This document shows, in pieces, positions 18,033-26,751 of a stretch of 64,000 nt of DNA. Both the position numbers and the translations under genes were made by a program. A model generated the notes under the pieces. The model searched no databases. It was not told the origin of the DNA and saw only the letters and a program-made list of their open reading frames with translations. The stretch spans positions 310,001-374,000 of the forward strand of contig NZ_SWCJ01000001.1 in NCBI RefSeq assembly GCF_005116665.1, given 5' to 3'. Every line of letters starts with the position of its first letter. The stretch's first letter is position 1. This stretch comes from Ferrimonas aestuarii (GTDB lineage Bacteria > Pseudomonadota > Gammaproteobacteria > Enterobacterales > Shewanellaceae).

Positions 18033-21000
18033 GGGTGTCGTTGTTATCGCTTACGTCATCAAAGCGCTTGCTGTCGAACAGGCTGTAGAGCACTGGCAAC
18101 ACCACAAGGGTCAGCAGCGTCGACAACAGCAAACCGAAGATAACGGTGATCGCCATCGGCGCTCGCATCTCGCTACCATCTCCTAGGCCCAGCATCATTG
18201 GCGCCAACCCCAAGGTGGTGGTGAGGGTTGTCATTAGAATTGGGCGCAATCTGGACTCGGCGGCCTCTGTGATGGCCTGGGCTCGTGGCGTGCCTTGTTG
18301 ACGTAGTTGGTTGATGCGATCCACCAACACAATGGCGTTGTTGACCACAATGCCCGACAACATAATGAGGCCGATAAATACCACCACCGAGATGTGGGTT
18401 TGGGTAATCCACAAGCCGAAGACACTGCCTGCCAGTGCCATGGGAATGGCCACCAGAATCAACAGTGGGTGTAGCAGAGACTCAAATTGGCTGGCCATGA
18501 CCAGATACACCAGAAATACCGCCAGACCCAGGGCGATGTAGAGGGAGTTGATGGAGGTTTCCATCTCCTCGTTCTGGCCGCCAAAGCGGATGCTGGTGCC
18601 CGCAGGCAGGTCAATCTGGCTGAGTTTCTGTTTGGCGTCGGCCACGGCGTCTTTGAGGGAGCCGTGGGCGAGGTTGGCAGAAACAATGGCAACCCGCTGT
18701 TGGGCGATGCGGTTAATGGCCGCCGGTCCCACTTCCTGTCTGATGTCAGCCACGGCATCCAAGCTGATTGGGCGATTGGAGCCTGGGTTGACGATGAGAC
18801 TGGCCAAGTCTTCCAGCTGATCTCGGTCTTGAGTGCCTGCGCGAACCAAAATCTCAACTTTGCGGTCGGCGATGGTGTAACGGGAGGCGACACTGCCGCC
18901 AATCACTTCGCTGATGCGGGAGGCAACCTGTGGAGCGGTTAGCCCTAGGTTAGCCAATCTGGCGTGGTCAAAGCGAACCGTCAGCTCAGGCTGGCCTTCG
19001 CGAAGGCTGTTTTCGATGTCTTTGAGACGGTCTGATTGACTGAGGGTTTGGGTAACCAGTGCGCTGGCTCGTTTTAGCTGCGTTAAATCGTAGCCGCTGA
19101 TCTCAAGCTCCATGGGCGTTTTAAAGCTGAATAGCTCCGGAGACTGCACGCTGTATTCCAAGTCGGGAATGCGGCTGGCGGCGCTGCGAAGCTTCGCCAT
19201 GACGCGGTCTTGTGCTTGGCTGTGCTTAAGTACCACCTGTAAGCGGCCCCAATTTTCGCCACCAATGTTGGCAGCGGAGCTTAGCAGACCAGCGCTGCCC
19301 GCTTGGGAGTACACTTGGTCGACGGCCTCATCCTCCATGCAGCTGGCGGCGAGGGTGGCCAAAACACGGTCGGTTTGGTGCACTTCGCTACCAGGAGGCA
19401 ACTGCATCTCTAAGTAAAACTCCCCTTGATTCATTGGCGGAATCAGCTCCATGCCCAGTCGTGGCAGCAGGCTGCCAGCAAGGCCCGTGATGGCGATGGC
19501 GATGGCTAAGGTGGCCAGTCGCATCGACAATGCCAGAGTTAACAGCTTGGGGTAGGCCCACTGCACGGCGCCATAGAGGCGGTTAAATACCCATAAAATA
19601 GGAACGAACAGCAGGTGCCCAAGGCGGCGCACCACTCTGGCGATCACCAACACCACGGTAATCAATAGGCTTGGAAGGTAGGAAAACAGCAGCACAAAGG
19701 GGAAGCTAAAGGCTTTGCCAGCGTAGTAGCGGGTCAGCCCCAGCTTGGTGGTGGGCTTGGGAGTTTCGGTTTTCTGTAAACCATTGACGTCCAGACGCAG
19801 CCCTTTTCGGGAAGAGAGCATCGGAATGGCAGACAGCGCCACCAGCAGGGAAGCGATAAGCGCAAAGGTAACCGTCATCGCTTGGTCGGCGAACAGTTGG
19901 CCGGCAACGCCCTCGACGAAGATAAGTGGTACAAACACCGCCAAGGTGGTTAAGGTGGAAGCGATGATGGCGCTGCTCACTTCGCTGGTGCCTTTCTCGG
20001 CGGCTTGGTGAAGGTCGTCTCCTAACTTCTTGCGGCGGTCGATGTTCTCCAGTACCACAATGGCGTTGTCCACCAGTAGGCCCACGGCCAGAGCAATGCC
20101 TCCCAGAGACATGATGTTGAGACTGATGCCGTTAAAATACATCAGGTTGAAGGTGGCGATCACCGAAATGGGAATCGACAACGAGATGATCATCGTGGGC
20201 TTAAGTTCACCCAAGAATAGGAAGATCACCAGCATCGCCAGTACCGCGCCGATCAGCGCCGCCTGAGTCACCTCGGTGACCGCGCTTTCAATAAAGGTGG
20301 ATTGATCGTAGAGCAGATTAATCGGGTATGGGGACTCATCCTCCAGAGTTTTTAGGCGGTCTTTTAGTGCCTTAGCGACGGCGACGGTGTTGGCGTCCCC
20401 CTCCTTATAGATAGCAAGTTCCACCGCTTCTTTGCCCTGATTACGGCTGATGTTGTCCCGCTCTTTGTAGTTGTCGACGATGTTGGCCACTTCAAAAAGA
20501 CGTACTTGACGTTGACTATCTTGAAACACGATCAGCTGACGGATCTCATCTAAGCTCTGGAACTGGTTCAGGGTGCGGATCAGCAGCTCCTCTTCACCTT
20601 CGGTGAGCTTGCCCGCTGACAGGTTGATGTTTTCGCGGCTGATGCGGTCGATGACATCTGCTGAAGTGAGCCCCAACTGCGACAGCTTGCGCTGGTCAAT
20701 CAGAATCTGAATCTGTTGCTCTAATCCACCGGATGGGCGTACCGAGGCGATACCGGGGACAGTTTCCAGTGTGCGTTTGAGCTCCTCATCGACCCAGGTA
20801 CGCATCTTAATCAATTCGGCATCGCTGGCTTTGCTGTCAAGTTCCGTTTGGGCGACTACCGCGAGCCGGACAATGGGGTCAAGGTTAGGGTTGAAGCGCA
20901 GCAGTAGAGGCTTGTCTACATCCAAAGGCAGTTCTATGGCGTCCAGTTTTTCTCGAGTGTCGAGGGCGGCCATGTCCATGTCGGTGCCCCATTCGAACTC

Positions 21001-21279
21001 CAACTGAACATCGGAGAGGCCGGCGCGGGAGATGGACGACACCTGTCGTAGCCCTTTGACCACGCCCACGGCTTCTTCGATGGGCTTGCTAACCAGTTGT
21101 TCCACTTCCGCAGGGGCGGCGCCCTCGTATGTGGTTCGTACCGTTAAGCTGGGATAGCTCATATCCGGCAGCAGGTTTACGCTTAAGCGATTAAATCCCA
21201 CCATGCCAAACATTACGATCGCCAGAATAAACATCCAGACGGTGACTGGACGCTTCACAGAGGTTTTGATGATTCCCAT
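18004..21279 (-). CDS. RND efflux transporter, first pump subunit
   Basis: 1091 residues. Same RND architecture as its neighbour: N-terminal helix VKRPVTVWMFILAIVMFGMVG, a periplasmic domain, and the first membrane block with GGIALAVGLLVDNAIVVLENI near residues 390-410. The second periplasmic domain and the C-terminal helices (IGLIMLSGIVVNNAIVLVDRI) follow. The central region between the two halves (about residues 505-600) is longer than in AcrB because of an extra hydrophobic stretch, explaining the greater length. The start codon is 12 bp downstream of the adaptor gene. Together with the adaptor and the second pump it forms an MFP-RND-RND operon without its own outer-membrane channel; TolC or another OMF would have to be borrowed. 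Confidence 0.93.
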   Translation of the reverse strand: MGIIKTSVKRPVTVWMFILAIVMFGMVGFNRLSVNLLPDMSYPSLTVRTTYEGAAPAEVEQLVSKPIEEAVGVVKGLRQVSSISRAGLSDVQLEFEWGTDMDMAALDTREKLDAIELPLDVDKPLLLRFNPNLDPIVRLAVVAQTELDSKASDAELIKMRTWVDEELKRTLETVPGIASVRPSGGLEQQIQILIDQRKLSQLGLTSADVIDRISRENINLSAGKLTEGEEELLIRTLNQFQSLDEIRQLIVFQDSQRQVRLFEVANIVDNYKERDNISRNQGKEAVELAIYKEGDANTVAVAKALKDRLKTLEDESPYPINLLYDQSTFIESAVTEVTQAALIGAVLAMLVIFLFLGELKPTMIISLSIPISVIATFNLMYFNGISLNIMSLGGIALAVGLLVDNAIVVLENIDRRKKLGDDLHQAAEKGTSEVSSAIIASTLTTLAVFVPLIFVEGVAGQLFADQAMTVTFALIASLLVALSAIPMLSSRKGLRLDVNGLQKTETPKPTTKLGLTRYYAGKAFSFPFVLLFSYLPSLLITVVLVIARVVRRLGHLLFVPILWVFNRLYGAVQWAYPKLLTLALSMRLATLAIAIAITGLAGSLLPRLGMELIPPMNQGEFYLEMQLPPGSEVHQTDRVLATLAASCMEDEAVDQVYSQAGSAGLLSSAANIGGENWGRLQVVLKHSQAQDRVMAKLRSAASRIPDLEYSVQSPELFSFKTPMELEISGYDLTQLKRASALVTQTLSQSDRLKDIENSLREGQPELTVRFDHARLANLGLTAPQVASRISEVIGGSVASRYTIADRKVEILVRAGTQDRDQLEDLASLIVNPGSNRPISLDAVADIRQEVGPAAINRIAQQRVAIVSANLAHGSLKDAVADAKQKLSQIDLPAGTSIRFGGQNEEMETSINSLYIALGLAVFLVYLVMASQFESLLHPLLILVAIPMALAGSVFGLWITQTHISVVVFIGLIMLSGIVVNNAIVLVDRINQLRQQGTPRAQAITEAAESRLRPILMTTLTTTLGLAPMMLGLGDGSEMRAPMAITVIFGLLLSTLLTLVVLPVLYSLFDSKRFDDVSDNNDTLAKETGHAQ

Positions 21280-21291
21280 AACGGCCTACCC

Positions 21292-22353
21292 TTAGTGCTG
21301 AGCCAGCTGTAGGGAGTCGATCACTTCAACGACGGCGTCTTGTTTTAGCTGGTGTTGGCCTCGGGTCACCACCTGTTCTCCAGCCCCTAAGCCATCCAAA
21401 ATCTCAATCAATCCATTGTCTTCAAAGCCTAAGCTAACCTCTCGGCGCTGGGCCTTACCCTCTTGAATGACAAATACCGCATGACCTCGGTCTTGGCGTA
21501 GTAGTGCATGACGGGGAATCACTAAGGCGTGATCATGGCTGGCGTACTTAAGTTTGGCTTTGGCCAACATGCCAGCTTTCAGTTTGTCTTGCTGATTGTC
21601 GATGGTCAGGGTGACCTTAAAGGTGCCTGTGGCGGCATCCACGACTGGGCTGATGCGGGTCACGGTGCCGTAAGCATTGGTGTGGTCGCTCAGCTCCAGT
21701 TCCGCCAGTTGGCCTTTTTGGATCTGCTCCAATTCGCGCTCTGGTAGGTGCAAAATGCCGTGAAGTTCGCTTTGATGAACGAGGTGGAATAGGGTGCTGT
21801 AGAGCTCAGCCATGTTGCCGCGCTTGACCATGCGGCTGGCAATGACGCCATCAAAGGGGGCAGTAATGCGGCTGTAGTTCAGCTCAAGTTGGGCAAGCTC
21901 AAGGTCAGCCAGTGCTGATAAGCGGCGATACTCTAGGCGGGCCATGGTCTCCTCGCTCACCAGTTGCTTGTTGGCGATCTGCTTCATTCGCTCCAGCTCT
22001 TGATCGATCACATTGAGCTCGGCTTGGGCTTTTTTGAGGTTGTACTCATAACGTTTAGGGTCGATCTGCGCCAACAGTTGACCCGCTTTAACTTGGTCGC
22101 CCTCTTCAACGGCGATGGCAGTAATGATGCCAGATACTCGGTTTACCACCATGGCTTCTTCGGGGGCTTCTAAGATGGCGGTGGTGGCGTAGTAGGAGCC
22201 GATGGAGTCGACATTTACTGGGGTGACTTCAACTGGCAGAGAAACTACCTGAGTTTCCTCTTCGGTCTCGGTGGTCGCTTCAGGCTCTGCTGGGGCTTGA
22301 TTGCAGGCGGACAGAGCAAGTAGGAGTGGTAGAGCTAAAAGTGCGCGATGCAT
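21292..22353 (-). CDS. RND efflux periplasmic adaptor (membrane fusion lipoprotein)
   Basis: 353 residues from ATG 22353, chosen because AAAGGA lies eight bases upstream and because the protein then begins with a textbook lipoprotein signal (MHRALLALPLLLALSAC, acylated Cys17). Mature part: a Glu-rich linker, a barrel/lipoyl segment (AIAVEEGDQVKAGQLLAQIDP), an alpha-helical hairpin (residues about 100-150) and a beta-barrel/membrane-proximal region (GMLAKAKLKY, ALVIPRHALL). Adaptors of this type bridge the inner-membrane pump to an outer-membrane channel. It is the first gene of the efflux operon and has a 13-base palindrome 40 bp upstream that could be an operator. Confidence 0.92.
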   Translation of the reverse strand: MHRALLALPLLLALSACNQAPAEPEATTETEEETQVVSLPVEVTPVNVDSIGSYYATTAILEAPEEAMVVNRVSGIITAIAVEEGDQVKAGQLLAQIDPKRYEYNLKKAQAELNVIDQELERMKQIANKQLVSEETMARLEYRRLSALADLELAQLELNYSRITAPFDGVIASRMVKRGNMAELYSTLFHLVHQSELHGILHLPERELEQIQKGQLAELELSDHTNAYGTVTRISPVVDAATGTFKVTLTIDNQQDKLKAGMLAKAKLKYASHDHALVIPRHALLRQDRGHAVFVIQEGKAQRREVSLGFEDNGLIEILDGLGAGEQVVTRGQHQLKQDAVVEVIDSLQLAQH

Positions 22354-22392
22354 GATCAATTCCTTTGGTATCTTTTTCTTGTCCCTCATAAA

Positions 22393-22405
22393 GCACGCAT
22401 CGTGC
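22393..22405. promoter_or_regulatory. Palindrome GCACG-CAT-CGTGC upstream of the efflux operon
   Basis: Perfect 5+3+5 inverted repeat, 40 bp before the adaptor start codon, adjoining TATAGT on the minus strand, which could be a -10 element. The position is right for a repressor site or a start-proximal operator. No local regulator gene is present to assign it to. Confidence 0.3.
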
Positions 22406-22587
22406 CAACCACTATAAAGGCTTTAATTTCAATTGCTTGTGTCTTGGTTTCGAATTTGTATTCCGTTAGATTAATTGAATTTTATTACAAATCCCCAACA
22501 AGTGGTGCAATTCACTAACTTGGTTAATACGACCGATGTGAAGCAGCCAAGGTTCCTGCGCCCGTTAACAAAACGCCACGACAGCAA

Positions 22588-22615
22588 TAAAAAACCACAG
22601 CGATTGGCTGTGGTT
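22588..22615 (-). terminator. Rho-independent terminator of rarD
   Basis: On the minus strand, stem AACCACAGC / GCTGTGGTT with loop CAATC is followed directly by TTTTATT. It lies 16 bp past the rarD stop and separates rarD from the efflux operon. Confidence 0.85.
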
Positions 22616-22630
22616 TAAAAAAGGGGCAGG

Positions 22631-23566
22631 TTAGGCCTGGGTGTTTGGGGGCTGAGGGCTCAGCGTTTGAGACTGGGCACTGCGTTGTCGAAGCCGGTGA
22701 TTGAGCCAGCCTTCTCGGGTACAGATCAGTAACCCAAGCCAGATTAAGCCAAAGGTGATTCCTTGCTTGAAATCGAACAGCTCTCCAAACAGCAGGGTGG
22801 CCAGAATGAACTGTAGGCTGGGCTCAATGTACTGCATCAAGCCAATCATGGTCAGGGAGGTTCGCTCTACCGCAAGACTAAACAGCACTAAGGGGATCAG
22901 TGATACTGGTCCTACGCCCACAAACAGCCAAAATAGTGATGCGCCCTCTGAGCTGGCTTGCAGGTTGCCGTCGATATGCCAGAACAACACCAGCGGCAAT
23001 GCGATGGGAACCAGAACAATCGCCTCAACGGTGACGGCGGTAAGGGCATCGTAACGGATGAATTTTTTCACCAAACCATACAAGGCAAAGAAGGTGGCCA
23101 TGAGCAGGGCCAACATCGGCAGCTCACCACTGAATAGGACTTTGAGGCCGATGGCGATTAGGGCAAGCACCACGGCAATCTTTTGTCCTGGGGATAGGCG
23201 CTCCTTTAAACACAGGGCGCCCAGGGCGATGGCCATCAGAGGGTTAATGAAAAAACCCAGACTTGCGGCCAGTACTTGTTGATTAGTGAGCGCCCAGGTA
23301 AAGGCATACCAGGAAACGCTCATCACTAAAGAGGCTACTAAGCACAACAGCAGCGAACGTTTGTCACGCCATATCGCCATAAAGTCGATGTTTTTGCCGG
23401 TCACCAGCAAGATCAGCAGCATCATGGTGGGCACGGAAGATAAGATGCGAAACGCCAATAACTCATTCATGTTGGCGCCGGGCAGGAAGTGATAATACAG
23501 AGGCAGCAAGCCATAGAGCACAAAGGAGAGTGCGGCGATGAGGCTACCCTTGGTTGAGCTAGTCAT
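22631..23566 (-). CDS. rarD: RarD-family EamA transporter
   Basis: 311 residues with about ten hydrophobic helices in two EamA-type halves. The sequence parallels E. coli RarD throughout: LSFVLYGLLPLYYHFL at the N-terminus, ASLGFFINPLMAIALG at residues about 100-115, ATFFALYGLVKKFI in the middle and GLMQYIEPSLQFILA near the C-terminus. RarD is an inner-membrane drug/metabolite-superfamily permease historically linked to chloramphenicol resistance; its physiological substrate is unsettled. The gene stands alone with its own terminator. Confidence 0.9.
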   Translation of the reverse strand: MTSSTKGSLIAALSFVLYGLLPLYYHFLPGANMNELLAFRILSSVPTMMLLILLVTGKNIDFMAIWRDKRSLLLCLVASLVMSVSWYAFTWALTNQQVLAASLGFFINPLMAIALGALCLKERLSPGQKIAVVLALIAIGLKVLFSGELPMLALLMATFFALYGLVKKFIRYDALTAVTVEAIVLVPIALPLVLFWHIDGNLQASSEGASLFWLFVGVGPVSLIPLVLFSLAVERTSLTMIGLMQYIEPSLQFILATLLFGELFDFKQGITFGLIWLGLLICTREGWLNHRLRQRSAQSQTLSPQPPNTQA

Positions 23567-23722
23567 TTTATTGTTCGAAATTAGAGCCGGTAGGGGTCTT
23601 TATCTTAATTCAATCCGGCGTAAAGGCGCAGATGGCCTGCCGCCATTTAATGGCCTTTGTGAGAGGGATCGCAAATGCACTTCAGCCCAGCAGTGAGGAG
23701 AGAGGTGGGGAACAATCCTGAG

Positions 23723-24043
23723 TTACAACTGCTTAAGTTTGTTGTCGAGCTCACCGGTGATGGCGTCTTTAAGCATGACCCAATCGGCCAATAAGCTATA
23801 GAAGGGGTATTTGAAGGTGGCGGGGCGGTTCTTTTCAAACCCAAAGTGGCCAACCCAAGCAAAGCCGTAGCCGATGACCGGTAGAGCGGCGAGGAGCAGG
23901 TAGGTTTCAGAGGCGATGGCGATGCCAGCGACGAGCAGCACCAAGGTGGAGCCGATGTAGTGCAGAATGCGACAGCGGCGGTCTTGGTGCTCCCCTAAGT
24001 AGAAGGGGTAAAACTCGTCGAAACTAGTAAATTGTTGAGTCAC
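23723..24043 (-). CDS. Mpo1-like (DUF962) small membrane protein
   Basis: 106 residues with two or three hydrophobic helices. The N-terminal motif FYPFYLGEHQDRRCRILHYIG and the central YGFAWVGHFGFEKNRPATF, followed by YPFYSLLADWVML, are diagnostic of the DUF962/YGL010w family. The yeast member Mpo1 is an Fe(II)-dependent dioxygenase acting in alpha-oxidation of 2-hydroxy fatty acids. The conserved His residues are present here, so an oxygenase role is possible but unproven in bacteria. It follows maf on the same strand after 50 bp. Confidence 0.85.
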   Translation of the reverse strand: MTQQFTSFDEFYPFYLGEHQDRRCRILHYIGSTLVLLVAGIAIASETYLLLAALPVIGYGFAWVGHFGFEKNRPATFKYPFYSLLADWVMLKDAITGELDNKLKQL

Positions 24044-24093
24044 AAATCGGCCCTGATTAAAAATTCATCAAGACAGGTTTATCACGCAACGGA

Positions 24094-24699
24094 TTAAGAG
24101 GCAAGATCCGCCTGGGCTCTCAGCACGTCAAAGCCTTCCGCTTTGAACATCTCAATCAAACGAATCAATGGCAGGCCCATTAGGGTATTCGGGTCGCGGC
24201 CATCCAGCTTATCAAATAGGGCGATGCCCAGAGCTTCACTCTTAAAGCTGCCAGCACAGTTGTATGGCTGTTCGGCTTTAAGGTAGGCATCAATCTGTTT
24301 AAGGCTGAGATCTTTGAAGTAGACTTTGAAGGTTTCGGCGTCCACTTGGCATTCGTTGGTGTCGGTGTTGAGAAGGCAGAGGCTGGTGTAGAAGGTCACT
24401 TTGCGGCCACTGGCGGCCTGGAGTTGAGCGATGGCGGTGTCGTGGTCTCCGGGCTTGCCCAGAATCTCATCGTCGATGACGGCGACTTGGTCTGAACCGA
24501 TAACCCAGGAATCGCGATGGCCTTTGGCGGCGGCGCGGGCCTTGTCTTCGGCTAGACGCATTACTAACTGCAATGCAGTCTCGTTCTCTAATGGCGTCTC
24601 ATCGACTTCAGGTTTTTCACAACTGAAAGGCAGATTCAGTTTTTCCAGAATTTGACGGCGAAACGGCGATGTAGAGCCAAGAATAAGCGGCTTTTTCAT
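24094..24699 (-). CDS. yceF: Maf/YceF-type nucleoside triphosphate pyrophosphatase
   Basis: 201 residues. The N-terminal LGSTSPFRRQILEKL, PEVDETPLENETA and VIGSDQVAV motifs define the Maf fold. The YceF-like subgroup, reported to prefer m7GTP, is suggested by the YNCAGSFKSEALGIALFDKLDGRDPNTLMGLPLIRL ending region, which is here split by ordinary residues as in E. coli YceF. It acts as a cytosolic house-cleaning pyrophosphatase. It is divergent from yceD, the same arrangement as in E. coli. Confidence 0.92.
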   Translation of the reverse strand: MKKPLILGSTSPFRRQILEKLNLPFSCEKPEVDETPLENETALQLVMRLAEDKARAAAKGHRDSWVIGSDQVAVIDDEILGKPGDHDTAIAQLQAASGRKVTFYTSLCLLNTDTNECQVDAETFKVYFKDLSLKQIDAYLKAEQPYNCAGSFKSEALGIALFDKLDGRDPNTLMGLPLIRLIEMFKAEGFDVLRAQADLAS

Positions 24700-24985
24700 G
24701 ATGATTTTCTAAAGTTGATACAAAATTTCAGGCCGCAAGCCTAGCAGATGCATTTTGCAGTGACCACACGTAAGGCCAATCAAAGCTGATCTAGGTCAAT
24801 TGTTGGCCAGGATCGCTGCCTATATTCCCGCGATATTGTGATCCACTTTGTAGTTCTGCTGGCTTGGGTTAAAATTGCCTGCATGTATGGAGAGTCAAAG
24901 GCTGATTATGCCTTAGCCGAATAGGCTTAACAGGGTGAAAATATCCTTTGACTCCCTTAGTTTCACTCGATAAACTGCGCGCCCT
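24700..24985. promoter_or_regulatory. Divergent maf / yceD intergenic region with structured leader candidate
   Basis: 286 bp without a gene. A long-range inverted repeat, AGTCAAAGG (24893-24901) with CCTTTGACT (24945-24953), encloses an inner GCCT/AGGC stem. Further upstream is TATATT (24821-24826) with TTGTTG 15 bases before it, a mediocre promoter for a longer transcript that would contain this hairpin. A second, better promoter overlaps the right arm of the repeat (see the next entry). Confidence 0.4.
24948..24976 (+). promoter_or_regulatory. Sigma-70-like promoter immediately before yceD
   Basis: TTGACT (24948-24953), 17-base spacer, TAAACT (24971-24976). Transcription would begin within a few bases of the yceD ATG at 24986, giving a nearly leaderless message. 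The -35 hexamer is also part of the right arm of the 9-bp inverted repeat. Confidence 0.55.
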
Positions 24986-25516
24986 ATGCAGAATGTACAA
25001 ATACCGGTATCGCTCGACCCAAAACGAGCTGCTCAACGGGGACTTAGTTACGAAGGCATCCTTCGTTCCAAGAACCTAAAGCGTTTGAATGGTGTGAGTT
25101 CCGGCGATTGCACTGATGCTGAGGTGTCCGTTGAATGCGGCACTGACATCCAGGGGATAGTCTACCTCAAGGGGAAGGCTGTGACGGAGCTCACTCTGAT
25201 GTGTCAGCGCTGTATGGAAACTTTTCAGCATACTATCGCAGTTGAATTCGCATACAGCCCTGTGAAAGACGATGCACAGGTCGAAGAGCTCCCGGATGCT
25301 TACGATCCCATCGAGTTGAATGAACACGGTGAGGTTCGTCTACAGGAATTAGTGGAAGACGAGTTGCTTCTGGCCGTTCCGATGATGCCTATGCATGATC
25401 TGGCCGACTGTAACAGACCGGAAACTGAGATCGTCGTTGGTGAATTGCCACCTATTACACCTGAGGAAGAGCGTCCGAATCCCTTTGCGGTGTTACAAAA
25501 CCTTAAAAGTAAGTAA
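24986..25516 (+). CDS. yceD: YceD (DUF177) family protein, 23S rRNA accumulation factor
   Basis: 176 residues, aligning end to end with E. coli YceD (173). The N-terminus MQNVQIPVSLDPKRAAQ corresponds to the E. coli start, fixing the ATG at 24986. The CQRC motif (LMCQRCMETF, about residues 72-81) and the C-terminal GELPP...NPFAVLQNLKSK are conserved. The plant homologue is needed for 23S rRNA accumulation; the bacterial role is presumed to be in ribosome biogenesis, consistent with its conserved linkage to rpmF, which follows after 16 bp. No good Shine-Dalgarno precedes the start. Confidence 0.93.
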   Translation: MQNVQIPVSLDPKRAAQRGLSYEGILRSKNLKRLNGVSSGDCTDAEVSVECGTDIQGIVYLKGKAVTELTLMCQRCMETFQHTIAVEFAYSPVKDDAQVEELPDAYDPIELNEHGEVRLQELVEDELLLAVPMMPMHDLADCNRPETEIVVGELPPITPEEERPNPFAVLQNLKSK

Positions 25517-25532
25517 TTAGGAGATTGGGGCC

Positions 25533-25703
25533 ATGGCCGTACAAAAAAGTAAAGTTACTCGTTCTCGTCGCGGTATGCGTCGTTCACACGATGCTCTGAC
25601 CGAGTGTCAACTGTCTGTAGATGCGACTTCTGGTGAGACTCATCGTCGTCACCACGTAACTGCTGACGGTTACTACCGTGGCAAGAAGGTTATCAACAAG
25701 TAA
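25533..25703 (+). CDS. rpmF: 50S ribosomal protein L32
   Basis: 56 residues ([20 protein letters not shown] at the N-terminus, [13 protein letters not shown] at the C-terminus), the standard size. Start ATG 25533 with AGGAG 8-12 bases upstream. It is the non-zinc form, with a single Cys and no CxxC pairs. It sits between yceD and plsX, the conserved arrangement that couples ribosome and lipid synthesis genes. It falls below the size of most gene-finder cut-offs. Confidence 0.97.
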   Translation: MAVQKSKVTRSRRGMRRSHDALTECQLSVDATSGETHRRHHVTADGYYRGKKVINK

Positions 25704-25715
25704 GTTGATGCCATC

Positions 25716-26744
25716 TTGACTCATCTAACCCTCGCGTTAGATACCATGGGGGGCGACAACGGTCCCCATGTGACAGTGCCTGCATCTTTGCAGGCATTGT
25801 CGATTTACGCAGACCTCAATATTATCCTCGTGGGCGACCGCCCAACCATCCTTGCTATCTTGGCAAAACATCAGGTTTCTGAATCCCCTCGGCTGCAAAT
25901 TTTGCATGCGGAGCAGGTGGTGCAGATGGATGACAAGCCCATTCATGCCTTAAGGCGCCTAAAGCAGAGCTCTATGCGACTGGCTTTGGATCTGGTGGCC
26001 AATGGCCAGGCGGATGCCTGTGTCAGTGCTGGCAATACCGGCGCATTGATGGCCATGGCAAAGGTGGTGTTGAAGACCCTGTCGGGCATCGACCGACCCG
26101 CTTTAGTACGTGCCCTGCCAAGCATCAGCGGCCAACCCGTGTACCTATTGGATCTGGGAGCGAACACCAGTTGTGATTCGCAAACTCTGTTTCAATTTGC
26201 GGTGATGGGCTCGGTGTTGGCGGAGCAGGTAACCGGTAAAACGGCGCCAAAAGTGGCGCTGCTGAACATAGGTTCAGAAGAGATCAAAGGAAATGATCAG
26301 GTGCAACAGGCGGCGCGCTTGTTGCAAACCACCCATGATGTCAATTACATGGGTTACGTCGAAGGTGACCAGATTTTTTCTGGTCAGGCAGATGTGATCG
26401 TCTGTGATGGTTTTGTTGGCAATACCACCTTGAAAGCCAGCGAAGGCATCGCTCGATTGCTGTTTCATCAGATCAGCGAAGCGGTTCAACGCAACTTGAT
26501 TGCACGCTTATTAGCCTGGCTGCTGAAAAAACGTCTAAAAAAGCTATTTTTGCAAATGAACCCCGACCACTACAACGGAGCCAGTCTGTTAGGATTGCGC
26601 CATATCGTAGTGAAAAGTCATGGTAATGCCGATGCCGCCGCATTTTTGCGGGCCATAGAAGAGGCCATTACTGAGGTTCATAGACGGGTGCCGAGCAAGA
26701 TTGAAGCTCGCCTCGAGTCGGTGTTACTAGAAAAGTCCTGTTGA
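25716..26744 (+). CDS. plsX: Phosphate acyltransferase PlsX
   Basis: 342 residues. PlsX makes acyl-phosphate from acyl-ACP, the first step of phospholipid synthesis through Pls[13 protein letters not shown] at the N-terminus, [13 protein letters not shown] and [22 protein letters not shown] are diagnostic, as is the C-terminal [14 protein letters not shown]. The start must be TTG 25716: the nearby ATG at 25708 runs into a stop after three codons, and TTG begins exactly at the conserved N-terminus. It lies 12 bp after rpmF. Confidence 0.95.
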   Translation: MTHLTLALDTMGGDNGPHVTVPASLQALSIYADLNIILVGDRPTILAILAKHQVSESPRLQILHAEQVVQMDDKPIHALRRLKQSSMRLALDLVANGQADACVSAGNTGALMAMAKVVLKTLSGIDRPALVRALPSISGQPVYLLDLGANTSCDSQTLFQFAVMGSVLAEQVTGKTAPKVALLNIGSEEIKGNDQVQQAARLLQTTHDVNYMGYVEGDQIFSGQADVIVCDGFVGNTTLKASEGIARLLFHQISEAVQRNLIARLLAWLLKKRLKKLFLQMNPDHYNGASLLGLRHIVVKSHGNADAAAFLRAIEEAITEVHRRVPSKIEARLESVLLEKSC

Positions 26745-26751
26745 TATTCCT

